Part shown: positions 6,364 through 6,541 of the stretch, one piece after another | Position numbering within the stretch: position 1 is the stretch's first letter | Layout of the letters: each line of letters starts with the position of its first letter | Assembly (NCBI GenBank): GCA_900554975.1 | Contig: USJI01000068.1 | Coordinates: forward strand, 1-6,541 | Direction of reading: 5' to 3' | DNA: 6,541 bases | DNA from: an uncultured Ruminococcus sp. | GTDB taxonomy: Bacteria; Bacillota; Clostridia; Oscillospirales; Ruminococcaceae | The notes under the pieces: generated by a model | The model's database searches: none | Told to the model about the DNA's origin: nothing | The model's input: only the letters and a program-made list of their open reading frames with translations | Program-made: the position numbers and the translations under genes

Positions 6364-6399
6364 TAAAGCCCGGCTTATAAGTCGGGCTTTAATTGTTTT
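6364..6399 (+). terminator. Intrinsic terminator of the pseudokinase gene
   Basis: A near-perfect hairpin begins 6 nt after the stop codon. TAAAGCCCGGCTT (6364-6376) pairs with AAGTCGGGCTTTA (6379-6391), with one G-T wobble and a tiny AT-centred loop. It has a GC-rich core (GCCCG/CGGGC). A T-rich stretch, AATTGTTTT, follows. It faces rightward and lies immediately downstream of the gene, making the transcript monocistronic from the 4289 promoter. Confidence 0.9.
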
Positions 6400-6432
6400 A
6401 CAATACTATATTTTATTTGTTTGAATTGTATA

Positions 6433-6496
6433 ATATTCATAAAAATCAGATTCACTTTTTTAGATATTCATAGAAAAAAATAAGAAATTATGAATA
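6433..6496. repeat. TATTCATA repeats, two direct and one inverted, upstream of a promoter
   Basis: ATATTCATA occurs at 6433-6441 and again at 6464-6472, and its inverted form TATGAATA at 6489-6496. The last two can form an 8-bp hairpin with a 16-nt loop. The inverted copy ends 4 bp before the predicted -35 of the downstream promoter, which is compatible with an operator. The region is very AT-rich, so chance recurrence is possible. Confidence 0.4.
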
Positions 6497-6500
6497 AACA

Positions 6501-6529
6501 GTTACAAATTGAAACCGATGTGTTATAAT
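6501..6529 (+). promoter_or_regulatory. Extended -10 promoter for a gene beyond the right edge
   Basis: A perfect -10 TATAAT (6524-6529) is preceded by TGT (6521-6523), giving an extended -10 element. The -35 is GTTACA (6501-6506, four of six consensus bases) at a 17-nt spacing. Transcription would begin near 6536, at the window edge. No coding sequence is visible for it here. The rest of 6400-6541 is AT-rich and contains no gene that I can support. Confidence 0.7.
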
Positions 6530-6541
6530 AAATACAAGTAT

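Noticed and set aside
6203..6424. 73-codon + strand frame rich in Arg, Lys and Gln
   Set aside because: It is the shifted reading of the TEAP repeat and runs through the intrinsic terminator.
6429..6434. TATAAT just after the terminator as a second promoter
   Set aside because: No acceptable -35 lies 16-18 nt upstream (the 17-nt position reads CTATAT), and the region is AT-rich.
6509..6514. TTGAAA as the -35 of the right-edge promoter
   Set aside because: It is only 9 nt from the TATAAT. GTTACA at 17 nt spacing together with the TGT extension is the better reading.

Overview
This window looks like a chromosomal segment from a low-to-moderate-GC member of the Clostridia, most probably a Ruminococcus-type Oscillospiraceae. 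The basis is AGGAGG-type ribosome binding sites, TTGACA/TATAAT promoters, tightly packed co-directional genes, and a kinase-like protein of a class (N-terminal zinc ribbon, kinase fold, membrane segment, PASTA repeats, Thr/Glu/Pro tail) that I associate with those bacteria. The taxonomic call is an inference. All genes lie on the + strand.

Positions 2-4182 form the end of one operon. It contains the last 25 codons of an unidentified gene, then a 686-residue protein made of two M42-family metallo-aminopeptidase domains in tandem. A 260-residue GNAT-type acetyltransferase follows, then a 421-residue PLP enzyme of the 'methionine gamma-lyase / aluminium resistance' family. The three full genes are joined by 4-bp and 8-bp overlaps, which implies co-transcription and translational coupling. 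The set suggests peptide trimming, amino-acid or amine acetylation and sulfur amino-acid lysis, but the physiological link is inferred.

Positions 4183-4473 are intergenic. They hold an AT-rich nested inverted repeat (possible weak terminator), a near-consensus sigma-A promoter (TTGACA, 17-nt spacer, TAAAAT), and a leader of about 150 nt that can fold into a long-range stem enclosing mutually exclusive small hairpins.

Positions 4474-6357 encode a 627-residue single-pass membrane protein that I read as a pseudokinase. The kinase fold is clear, but the VAIK lysine, the HRD aspartate and the HRDxxxxN asparagine are all replaced, and DFG is DFC. It carries a cytoplasmic zinc ribbon, an extreme Asp/Tyr juxtamembrane tract, two extracellular PASTA-like repeats and a TEAP-repeat tail. 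It appears monocistronic, ending at a strong intrinsic terminator (6364-6399).

Positions 6400-6541 contain no gene. They hold repeats of TATTCATA and an extended -10 promoter reading rightward, presumably for a gene just beyond the window.

The most interesting object is the degenerate PASTA kinase with its structured leader. The tandem M42 fusion comes second.
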